In this document: positions 34,506-45,426 of the stretch, piece by piece
Position numbering within the stretch: position 1 is the first letter of the stretch
Layout: every line of letters begins with the position of its first letter
Origin: Vermamoeba vermiformis
Taxonomy: Eukaryota > Tubulinea > Echinamoebida
Direction: 5' to 3'
Assembly: GCA_045837725.1 (NCBI GenBank)
Contig: JBEWZL010000006.1
Coordinates: 283,644-347,643, forward strand
DNA: 64,000 nt
Notes under the pieces: model-generated
The model's database searches: none
The model's input: the letters and a program-made list of their open reading frames with translations, nothing else
Told to the model about the DNA's origin: nothing
Position numbers and translations under genes: made by a program

Positions 34506-37500
34506 TCATTCGATGATTTTAATGCGTGTTTTTCCATCAGTGCGTGGTGGCAATATGTTCGGACTGGCATTGAACGTTGTTCCGCCAACAGGTTGTCGGT
34601 TACGATACCGCTGCCAACTGTGTTCCGCTCCACCGCGTGGTGTTGGCTGAAATAAATCACGGCAATTAATCAAATGTCTATTACTGAATATAAGTGTAAT
34701 TACCTCTTGTCCAAAGTTAAATCTTGAGCCCTGCGTTGTTTGTTGTTGCGGTCTGCTTGCCTTGACCTGCGGTAGCTTTGTTTGAATTTCTAGCAGTCTT
34801 TCAATAGCTTTTTGTGCGGCAGAATGTACGTCGAAGTTAGCTACGATAGAAGTGCGCGCAGCGGCTGCTCGTTGTTGTGCATCTGCTCGATCTTCTAAAC
34901 ATTTCGACATCTGTTCGCGTAAGTGATTTTGCGATACGGTAGCCCATTTATGACCCTCTTCATTCGCGTCATCCATCTTCTCGACATCGAGCAGGTAAGA
35001 ATTCTCGTTGTTCATGAACTCTGTGTGAAGTCCAAAATTAGCTCTTTATCGTTGCAAAATATTTTTAGCTACGGCGTAATATTTACTTACCGGTATTCCC
35101 CGACCAGTTAGTACCTATTGTAGGTACTTGCATGGACATCGCTTGGTGGAAAACCGTTAATAACGAACTTAAGTTCATTTAAGGGTTGTACCTTCCATAT
35201 AAGGCAATCCCCAACCTTCGCCGTGAGAAGGCAATACAAAGCAATCGACTGACTTGTAAAGGCTAGGCATCTTCATGTAGGGCAGTAATGTGTCCAAAAA
35301 TCGAACCGGCTAAAAAATTGACCTCATTAGCACATCCGCGATTTAAATTCATTTCAGCAAATTGCAGTAATCTTACCGGTAATGAAGATAATTCAACACC
35401 GCTCTCGTTTATATATTTTCGCGTGATTTGCTCGTATTCATTCTTGCTGTCCTCGTCCATTCGTGCGCGAACAATCAATTCAACGTTCTCGTGATGTTGA
35501 GAGCCAGTTTTGAATAGCTCAAAGTACGTTGGTAATAATATGTTCCAAGCTATAAGTATGATAGGTTAGATAAGCCTTCAGTCTATCCTCAAACCATCTT
35601 CCGTGCCTTTTCTTTTTTCCCATTTACCGACAGCCAAGTAACGGAACTTGTGCGAGTGAGCTAACTCGCGGAGTGGTTTGTGAATGGCGGGATTGTAGTG
35701 ATTTGTATCAATAGACTCGGGGACCTACAACGATATTTGAGTTATCTTCTCGATGTAGGTGTCAAGCTCTGCACGTACCACAAACAGCTTTGAGCTATTG
35801 ACGCCAGCCTTCGAAAAAGTCTCGACGTTAAAGTGACTCGGGACCCAAATTTCATCAACCTCATCGTTACACTGCTCAACCCAACCATTGGGAATACTAT
35901 CAGTCTCGTACATGCTACGACCAATCACGTAGTCTGGCTCCTCGTTATAGCTGAAGGAGTTCTTGAAGAACGAGTAGCTGTGCGCCCGTTAGTATTCTAG
36001 TGGCAGAAACGACAGCACAAACATACCGCCCAGGGTCTCTGTGAATAACAAGAGCAAAGTCTCCTTTGTTGCGGAACTCGCCTTGCATCAACAGACCAAT
36101 AATCTTGCGTGTGCTTGCAGGCAGGCCAATCTTCTTCAACTCTTCTTTGCACTCGTCCATATTGTTCACTTTGATTTTGACGCGTAACTTGCTACTAAGG
36201 CCCATCAGGAATCCCGTGGCCTCAGTAGTGAACCCGAGGACCTAAACAATAAGTCGCGAAGTTAGGCATTTCCTGTTATACTTCACGAGAAGAACGTACC
36301 TGACCAGTACCGCACTCCATGTTCCAAACTACTGTGAAGTTCTTCACTTGATAGCGCTCAGTTATCTCTTGATGAAGCACCACTCCGTAGTTGAGTTGAA
36401 ACACTGCGAGATCTCGCTTAGTGTTTGAGTTTTCGAGGTCATCATCTCGGCTGTTCTCAGACAAGCTGTCTTCATTAAACATCATAACTGCGGAAGGATG
36501 AAATTTGACTTTTTTGGCAAAATTTCTGACCAACCGCTGCGATAAATCGGCATCAAAGTAGTGATTTAAATAGGACTCGTTGAACTTCCCTGCTGTCATG
36601 AATAACTCCCGAGGTATCATCATGCAATCTGTATTCATATTAGATAGGGGGCACATTAATTTGATGCTTTTAGATCTGACCTGCGCTAACAGCAGGCACT
36701 TCTTCGGCGATAATAGTTCTCGTGTCCATAGCATTGTAACCTTCGTAACGGTGGAAAATGATTGGAATGTCCTCAGGCTCTTCAACCTCGTCACTGCTCG
36801 CGGTATTGCTTTAAGGGAATTAGAATTGAGACACGTGTAATTCATTGCCGTACCTCCACACTAAGCTCGAAAATCGACTCTTGCTAGGGTTGTGCGCCAT
36901 AATAAACTCAATGCCTGCACGATGCACGGACCTATCGTCCGATGAGATCACTTTGCAGCCTAATTGACCGAGTGAATCTTGTTGACTAGCAAAGGCGTTC
37001 AACATCGAGTGCATTGCCTCCACAGAGATCAACTCCACCGTTTCGTCCAAAAATAGCAAATAAGGTGCTCGCGCAAGTGATGCTAAACAAATGTTAGTGA
37101 TATAAAATACGGCAGTAGCGGTATGTTGTCAGCGATATAAAATACGACACTAGTGCTGCAAGTGTTATATTATGACTATATCGTCTGAGCTCTAGTATTC
37201 CCCTGGCGAATTCCATCGCGAATCATGAAACACACGTGTCCATTGCCTTTTAAAGTCGAACACGTGACAAGCTTCGGACGGTTAGATTCCGGGGTTGACT
37301 TATTTTTATATGGGTAGTAAGCGCTATTTACCTGCTTTGTTTAGAATAGTAACGACGGTCTCAGTGTTGTTGGGCTCTAGGAGGGTCATTGGCACGCCAT
37401 CATATTGAGCTTTAAGGGTTGTAATGAGCGAGTCCAACGCGTCATATCTCGCCGTGCTACTGAGTGCCACAAGTACTTCTACATTAATAGCTTTTTCTCT

Positions 37501-37881
37501 AAATCAAATTGTATACATTAGAATCTTAAAGGTCAACGAAGAGATCGACCAGTTAATTTCATCTGTTTCCGAAAAATAGTAATAAAAATAAGGATAGCAA
37601 TTTGCGCATTAACATAATAAATTTACAACAAATTTTTGTAATAGTGGGTTAAATAAATTATGGAGCAACAGATCAAAAGTTCGCAAGTAAAAGAGATCAT
37701 ACCCGTTCCTCTGCTGTACAGCTCGTTGAATTGACATTAATGATTGTTTAATATAAATAAGAGGACTGGACTGCGCTTTCACAACTATGCTGACATCTGG
37801 GGTTGGATCCGCCAAGCAAACAACTGCAGTTGCTAGCAAAATAAATAACAAACCACAACGCAGAACCACTATTTTGTTCAT
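34506..37881 (-). CDS. signal-peptide-bearing two-domain glycosyltransferase (GT2-like plus GT4)
   Basis: A multi-exon minus-strand gene starts at 37881 with a hydrophobic signal sequence (MNKIVVLRCGLLFILLATAVV). The N-terminal half reads as a GT-A fold: VSIVVKAQSSPLIYIKQSL near the start and APYLLFLDETVELISVEAM carrying an acidic DET in place of DxD. The C-terminal half is a GT-B family 4 enzyme: EIWVPSHFNVETFSKAG, KFRYLAVGKWEKRKG, then SHGEGWGLPYMEAMSMQVPTIG containing the E-x7-E donor-site motif. The tail after about residue 800 is Gln/Arg/Pro-rich. It should act in the ER/Golgi lumen or outside the cell. Substrates are unknown. It lies in tandem 88 nt upstream of the tRNase Z stop. Confidence 0.82.
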
Positions 37882-37969
37882 TTCCGTTATTTAACTATTC
37901 GCATGTTAATAGTCTGTGGTCGATCTGGTTGTTATGAGAGTTCCAATGAAATTTTCAGAGGGAGCAGAT

Positions 37970-40871
37970 TTATTGTTCAATATCTTTGCCAAGCAGGTTC
38001 TTCAACTCTTTGTACAAATATTTAAACATAGGCAATGTTAGCGGTATCGTTTGAAGATTGCTCAAATGAATTGACATTAGATCGAAGGCGATGGAAACTT
38101 TGTCCTCGCTAACTCGTTCGCCTATATCAATAATTTCATCTTTGGATAGATGAGTGATATTGTGCATGTCTAAATTCTTGAAAGAAGACGTCTTCTCGTC
38201 TGTTTTGATGGATCTAATGTCGACCTGAGGAAGTGGCTCTGGATACACGAAGTCAACGACCGGAATAATGGATTGGCGTTGAGAAAAATGTGTCAGAAGC
38301 ACTCGGTATGGATTTAGCCTTGATGCCATGCTAACAACGGGTTAGTGAGTGCTGCACGGTTAAGATTTAAGAGCACTTACAATAAAGCCTCGGATGTCGT
38401 CGAGTGATTCTTTTTAATGGCTAGTTCCCTATCTTTGTCTTTCATTGTTGCCTAAATAAAAAGTAAGAACACTTGATGGTACATCGACAATGCATACCTC
38501 GTAGATAACCAGATCGCACTGTTTGTCGCCAACCAAGTCAATCAAGCTTTGAGTAGGTCTGGTGTCGCCTGAGAACAATATTCGCCAGCCTCTTTGATGC
38601 TCTACCAGCAGGCCCCATGAGTCAGTGGCGTGAATCACGGGGACATTTCGTACAAGTGTCAGATCCATTTCATTCGCAAAGAACGGGCTGTCTCATGTTA
38701 AACAAGCACAACTCACTCTACTATATAGTACTTACGATAAAGCGTGCTCAACTGTCGTTATTTCTTTGTTGTGATAATATTGATAATGCAACGAGACACC
38801 TGTGATCATTGACACCTCGCGCACGTAACCTTCGATGAACCTTGGGGCAATTAGCACAAGAGGCGTCATCTTGCGACCAAGCTTTTTAATATACTACATT
38901 CCTATGGTCAGTATGGCGGGAGAGCAAATATCAAATCAGACCCTACCTGCTGTCTTTTCTCGAGTAACATAATCAAGCCTGCGTGGTGGTCCCCGTGCTT
39001 GTGTGAAATCCAAATGCACTTCAGATTGGCCATAACCTCGTCAATTTTGGGTCCAAATCGACGAGACAACTTGAACTATATTAGTATGCTTGTAAGCGAG
39101 GCGTAATTTTTACCTGTCCATAAGTTCCAGAGCCACAATCCATAATCAAACCGCCACGGTCAAACAGGTGCAAATAGATGCCACTTTCGTTTCGCACGTC
39201 GCTTGGGTCAGCAGAAGTCGTGCCTAGCATGACTAACTCCGCACCGTCATATTTCTCCACAGCAACTTCCTTCGCTTTTTGCGCATCATACTCTTGTTTC
39301 AATGCTTTGAATGACTCTGACGCCAGAATTTTCTCGTACGGTGATTTTTTCTCGAGCACTTGACTGTACGCTGAATTGTCGATTCCCATTCGAGTAACGG
39401 GCTGCAGAATGTATTTCATGAGAGGCTCAGCGATTGTTATTTTAGCACCACTCTCTGCAAATGACTTGGGCAAATCTACTAATAACTGATCGCTTTCAAA
39501 CGGCGAAGGAAAGAGCTCGTGGTCCACGGCGTTTAAAAGTCCGAACAATCGCTTTGACTTTAAAAATATATGCTTGTGATGGCAGTTCTCACCATTGGCA
39601 ATAATGTGCTGACGAACGATAGTTAGTCAATGCACTTTGAACGATTTGATACTTACGTCTGCTGCCGCACCAAACTTCATCATCCAAGCAATGTACTTCG
39701 GATTACCAAGAATGCTAGCTGGTGTCAAGTGAATAAACGACACAAGCTTGGCACCGCTAGGATCATTGGCAAGTTCTGTCCACTTTGGATGATCAACGAA
39801 GTCATCGAGCAAGTCTTCGCTCGGACACGTCACGATAGCGAGCATCTGTCAACTATTAGCACCGTATAGGAGCAGCTACAGTGAACTTACGGGTCCTGGT
39901 TGTGCAGGTCCATTCATCACATCTTCAGGCTTCACTACGGCTCCGGAAGGCAAAGTGACAGAATTTCCTTTTGACAGTTGACCAATCATGGGACCTGGGT
40001 TAATACCGAGAGCTTTAGCTTTTTGCATGTCAATTTTAGGAGTGACCGTTGGTGTTTGAATGCAATAAGATATGGCCATCGGGCACGGAGGTGGTATTGA
40101 CACCACCGACTTGCAATCAAAATTTAGCACGAGATCCATTTCCGTGGACCTTTTCGATTCAACCGCTGTCTTATTGATCATTGCCTGTTTCAAAGCACTC
40201 TCTGCGCTTTGTTGCATGGCTTTAATATGCGGAATTTCTTCTGAATCGCTCGTGTCCAAATAAAACTCCATTGCATCAGCAAAGCTTTGATTGATGATTA
40301 GCTGTGACCCAGCGGTTACTGACTTTTTTACGACAATAGGAATGACTTTCAAGCCGTCCTTAGTCTCCACTGGCTTGGCCTTTTCATCGATTTCTCGCAA
40401 CTTCATTGTGAAGTCGGGACTTCCAACGGCGTTAGAATAGTGACTCAATTGAATATCATTACGTACCAGAACAGAGTATATCTTGTTGCTATTGCAAGGT
40501 CCGTTAAGTTTGTTGGCCCCATGATGGTGAGCTCTTTAGTCGTGGTATCGTTCAAATAATATACGATGTCTGTTTGCTGAATGAATTTCGGTATTTTTTA
40601 AAACACGCGCATAATGCCTTACCTGCAATGCCACTCCAATTACTCCAATCGAGCTCAGTCAAGAATAAATAATTTAATTTAGTAATTTTGGTGCCCAAAT
40701 TGCCGTGCTCTTTACAGACTCTTTTAGTTCCCTCGCCTGCATGCGTTAAAAATATATTTAGACGATACTACTATTACCTGCGTTAAATAAGATTTTAACA
40801 TTTTCAGATGTGACCAAAATGGATGGAGCAACGTTGCTCTCCGAGCTTGTTCCAATGATTTGTGCTTGCAT
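37970..40871 (-). CDS. ELAC2: long-form tRNase Z (ELAC2-type 3' tRNA endonuclease)
   Basis: A multi-exon minus-strand gene starts at 40871 (MQAQIIGTSSESNVAPSILV). The protein has the two metallo-beta-lactamase halves of the long form. The N-terminal half is inactive but keeps the family landmarks (ILFNAGEGTKR, LFLTELDWSNWSGIAGMIL, LPSGAVVKPEDVMNGPAQPG). The C-terminal half holds the catalytic metal site: SHKHGDHHAG (motif II), LFSGDTRPT (motif IV), KNHSTTSEAL and LTHFSQR (motif V). It removes 3' trailers from tRNA precursors in nucleus and mitochondria. No targeting peptide is obvious at the chosen start. The assignment rests on motif order and is strong. Confidence 0.93.
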
Positions 40872-41022
40872 TGTAAGTAGAAAAAATAAAATGAACATAG
40901 AAATCCGCTGCTCGAGTTAAGTGGCGCACGTGATCGGCTGTCAGTATTTTTCGTTCTGGACTATTTCCGTTATTGATGAAGTTTGACATTTTATACATTA
41001 AAACACAACTTTTACACGCTGA

Positions 41023-44000
41023 TTATTTCTTTTTGAACAACTTAACACCCTTCTTGTCGCTCTTTTCTTTCTTTCCTCCGCCAACAGCCGCAGAGGAGTC
41101 GATCTTTACGATTTGTTCGGTGAGGTCTGTCAACAATGTCTTGTATGTAGAGCGCAATTGTTGGATGAAGAGCTTGCTCTTGTATGCTGAAAGCTCTCCG
41201 TTGACCACTAAAGTTCACGTTAGATGAGGCCATCCGCGGTTACCAGGTATTTTGCAACTTACTCTTTTGCAACAACCATTCTCTGAACGCAGGACCATGT
41301 TCGAACAGAGTAGGGTAGGGAAGTGGAGGTCCATATTGAGGTACATCTGCTTGTTCAGCGACTTGAACGTTGTAATACACGGGCTTGTCCTTGGCGGTCG
41401 GATCTCGAATGACACGCACAACGATAGTGATTTCTACAAGCAGTGATTAGTAAACAGACCAAGCGATTTGCTACTTCTATTGTGTTATAATGTCGCGAAT
41501 ACTTACGAATATAATTGGACTTGACACAGTTGGGTACAAACGGTTCACTGCCCTCTTCTTGGAACACAACGAGAATGATATCGTTACCCAAGTGACGCTT
41601 CTTCTGCACTTGTTGTTCACCAGCCTCCATCGGTAGCATTGTTGCAACGTGGTACATGAGTTCGTAGTCATTCCACTTTGTGAAGTACGAGTGCGTGCCA
41701 GTCGTGTTCTCGCGCACATCGAGACCACCAGCGAAACCTTTCCAGCCCTTCAATTCAATCTTGTCTCCGATTAAACCCAAGAACTTTTCATAGTCCTCGC
41801 CAGCGTGAGCTAAAGATATCGTTAGAATACCATGTAGTGAGTCTCATGTTGTCGCAACTTACGGTTATTAAACATCTCTTCTTCGACTTTTTGTCCTTTT
41901 TTACATAATAATACACCAAATTTGAACTTGCGAGTGATCTGAAAGGCCGTTAGCTAAGGTCTTTAGAGAGCTGCTATGACTTACTCTCATATCCTTCTTT
42001 TCGTAGTCCAAAAACAACTGTTGCATGCCTTGACCCATTGTCGGGCGGAACTCCGTTTCTCTGTATTTGGGGTCAAACATGCCCATAATAGCGTTGTATT
42101 TCTCTTTCCAGTTGCTTGCCAGATCTTTGTGAGCAGGCAACGTGGTTCGAACATTGCCCTGAAAGTAAATGTCAATAAATTACTCCGCAACATTTAAACT
42201 GTTCGATAAGGTACTTACATCCTTAGTGCGCAAGAGAAGTCGGAAGATCTTGTTATCGTTTTCCTCTTCTAACTTCAATGAGGCAATGGTGGCAATATTG
42301 GCAATGTCGTAGCCGATAATATTAATGTGTTCTAGAAATAGGTTAGCATGTTCGAAAATTATCATCGCACGCGTACCTTGTCCGAAGAAGTGGTCTTGAT
42401 ACCAGTAGCTGTTCTCGCTGATAAACATCGGCCAGGTTCCTTCGGATAAATCGCTCGGCAAGATGACACCAGTCTCGGCACGCATGCCTAACGGGATGGG
42501 GGACAAAACTCCGTAAGTATCGAACAATTTGTAGCTCGAGTTGACGAGATCTTGCAACTCCTTCAATTTCTCAGCGGGCAAATCTATATCAACGAGTCTG
42601 TTCTTCATGTGGTTTAGCTTTGAAATCAGTTCGCTGATGGCCGCGACAATCTTTTGTCGAATAGAGAGGATCTTCACATTTGGCACGGCAGCAGCTTCTT
42701 CTTGAGTCAGTTCTTTGGGAACAAAGTCGGGTTCAGTATCTTCAAACTCCAAATGCTAACAGATAGGATTATTACATGTGCCAAAGAGCTTATAGTATTC
42801 CATGAACTTACCTTGCCAATCAAGACTACAAGTTTGCTCAGATCCGAAACACGAACAAAATCTTCTTTTTCTTTGACGCTGTCGAACGCTTTATCGATGG
42901 CGATCAATCGTGCTGCTGATTCTTCGAGCTCTCTCACGTATTGTTGCACTTCTGAAATTCGCTTTTCCATAGCAATGCCTAATTTAGTAAAATGAGTTGA
43001 TGTTGCTTGACGATAAGCCGTGCATGCCAATCAGTCACTTGTCATGTTTAATTAAGTTAATTGAGTGCACTTACGCCTGCTTTCTTGTTCTGGAGTCTCT
43101 TCCCAATCCTCGTCAGACATTTCTTCATCAAAAATTGACTTGCTTGCGCCATTGCCACTGCGTTCGCGCACGTCCCCTTTGGAATGAGAGCCGCCCAAAA
43201 ACGTTTGAAAAGCCAAGAACTCTTCAATGCCTGGCAATCGTGTGATGCCTTGCAAAAAGGCTTCAAGTTTAGCACGTCGCTTCGCGATGTGATTGCTGGT
43301 CAAGTTTCCAATCATCTTTTTCTTAGGGAATGCTGGCAACTCGGTGAACACTTTCGATAACTATAGTGCATAAAACTCATCAGCTAAATAGATCCAGGAT
43401 CGAGCATTTTTGACGAAATTCCTGTTCGTTTCGTGTTACTTACACCACTATGTAAGGCCAAAAATTGCGAAAATCTTCTTAATATGGTCTGAGTCTCTCC
43501 ATTTGGGTATATAACGGTAATCCAATAGTTCTATGATTTAAAAGTTGAGATCAATATAAAGTAAATTTAAATTAATTAACAGCACTTACTGTGAACTCTT
43601 TCTCATTCGCTGGTCTAACAGGCACGGTGGAGCTGATAAAAAATTGAAAATGACCTGTACCACGTGGTGTTCCAGCCATGGGCGAATGGTACTGTAAAGA
43701 GCCGGGCTGATCTGATGATGACGGGGACGGCGATGGCTTCTTTATTTCGCTTTGAGACTTGCGTCTCTTTGGTTGCTTTTCCTCAGCGTGAATGCGCTTG
43801 ATTGGCTGCGGGGTTGTTGGAGCAGATGTCGCCAGCTCCTTGCGGGAGGATTTGAGTGGTTCGTCTGTATCCGTCCTGCGAAAAAGCGTCGTTAGCGACT
43901 TTCCGCGAGCTATCTTAATTGGTTGCAAACAAAAAGAATGACAGATTTAAATTCGAGTGCTTTGTCCGAGGAGTTTACATATTTGGTCATGTATCTCCGT

Positions 44001-44547
44001 CCGAGATTATCTCGGTGGCGGTACAGACTTCTACCCCAGAGTTATAATACAGCACGTATTATTAAATAAATTAAAGTAATTTAGGAAATTAATGCTGGTA
44101 TTTCGGCGTTTGGTGGCACGAAGATTCGCGAGATGTGTCAGTATGCGGGTACAACGATTGAATCGTTGACTGATGCAATTAATTAACTCTGCCTATAGCA
44201 ATAGTAGTACGATACTTATGTGCCAATAGGCCGCATCCGAGCGCAGAACGAGATCTCGAAGTATTGCAAGTATTGGCAACCTCGATCTAATGCCACCAAA
44301 AGAAAATAATTCGCCATTAACAATATAAAATGGAATTTCGATGCATATTTCTTGTATTAAATAAACAGATTTGATCGGATTAAGGGCCAGCAACTTACTT
44401 TTCCTTGCGTGCTGATTGTAATCCCTCGGGATGTGCGTCTTTCAGTGCAGCTGCATTGAACTTTGGAGGGTCAGAGCCAGACATGCTGTTACTGCGAGGT
44501 CTCTCAAGAGCTCTTGCAAGCGATTTTTTAGCTATCGCATCAGCCAT
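41023..44547 (-). CDS. PX-domain RapGAP
   Basis: A multi-exon minus-strand gene starts at 44547 (MADAIAKKSLARALERPRS). Exon 1 (44547-44399) splices across a 523-nt intron to 43875. A Pro/Ser/Lys-rich linker leads to a PX domain: FQFFISSTVPV, NYWITVIYPNGE, RRFSQFLALH with the phosphoinositide-binding Arg, PAFPKKKMIGN, and RRAKLEAFLQGI. A helical segment (KRISEVQQYVRELEESAARL) follows. Then comes a complete Rap-type GAP domain closely resembling Rap1GAP: KFKFGVLLCKKGQ, KGWKGFAGGLDV, and KKRHLGNDIILVVFQE, whose Asn is the catalytic 'thumb'. It should switch off Rap at phosphoinositide-bearing membranes. The end is Lys-rich (KKGVKLFKKK). Confidence 0.9.
43876..44398 (-). other. 523-nt first intron of the PX-RapGAP gene
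   Basis: This is the longest of the introns I could place exactly. It contains a perfect inverted repeat CCGAGATTATCTCGG near 44000. I looked for box C/D or H/ACA features and saw none that were convincing. Confidence 0.5.
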
Positions 44548-45426
44548 GGCTGTTACTTTTTCTTGGTCTATTTTTGTGTAGTGTTATTCGTGGACTAAAT
44601 ATAAAAATATTAGATTCACGTACGATGTTTAAATTAAAATATAAGATAATAATTTGTTTAACTCAAACGGTCAATTTCCATTTTAATAACAGTTATTATG
44701 CTAAGTTAGAATTAATGGCCACAATATTCTTCGTGCAAATAAAATGATAGTTGTTGTTGGGTCGATTGATATTTAATGCAGATCGGTTAAACTCGCATTA
44801 TTTGATCTTTCGAGCAAGATAATTACCCTTGATAACTTTAGTAATAGCGTGAATACGTTGCCTTATCGGCAATATTCTGCTTTGGTGTTGTTTTAATTGA
44901 AAGTAATAAATGAAGCGAAATTGCGCGAACCACTTTCTGTGTTAGCTGCACGCGATCTTTGGCTTACTCAATCGATGAGTTATGTGCGTAGACATTAAAT
45001 GTCATAATTAATCGGTGCAGAGATTATATCACAACATGGGGATACAGGTGCCGAAAGGGGATTCGGCTTCCCATCTTCGCTCAAATAATTTAGTTTCTAC
45101 TCTTTTAACGTCTAATAGCTTTACGTATATGTATGGAGTAAATTCTCGAGAGTCCAACGTGAAATAAAAATATTGTGGGTTAGATTACCCCTTACAACGG
45201 CTATATTGCTTGCGAAACTCAATGGAGCGTGATTCAAACTTTCCAAAAGTTTTTTTTGTTACGGCAAACACAATTTACTACTTGCACGCCCCTTCTTTGA
45301 TTGATGGGAGTGCCGGGACTCTTGCTGTCTTGCTTTCAGCAGCACAAGCAAAAAAAAATCTCCGCGAGATACTCCATTCAAATTTTGAAATACGAACGCA
45401 GCAACAGGTCCTTAACAACTAACACA
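44548..45426. promoter_or_regulatory. large divergent promoter region (PX-RapGAP / vinculin)
   Basis: This is the longest non-coding stretch between genes in the left and middle window, AT-rich and between two divergent starts. A 71-codon plus-strand frame at 45210-45422 looks non-coding. No RNA gene seen. Confidence 0.45.

Noticed and set aside
43876-44398. snoRNA hosted in the long PX-RapGAP intron
   Set aside because: No paired C/D boxes or H/ACA layout could be found, only one short inverted repeat.
45210-45422. 71-codon plus-strand frame before the vinculin start
   Set aside because: It ends 5 nt before the vinculin ATG, has no homology, and lies where the promoter and 5' leader should be.
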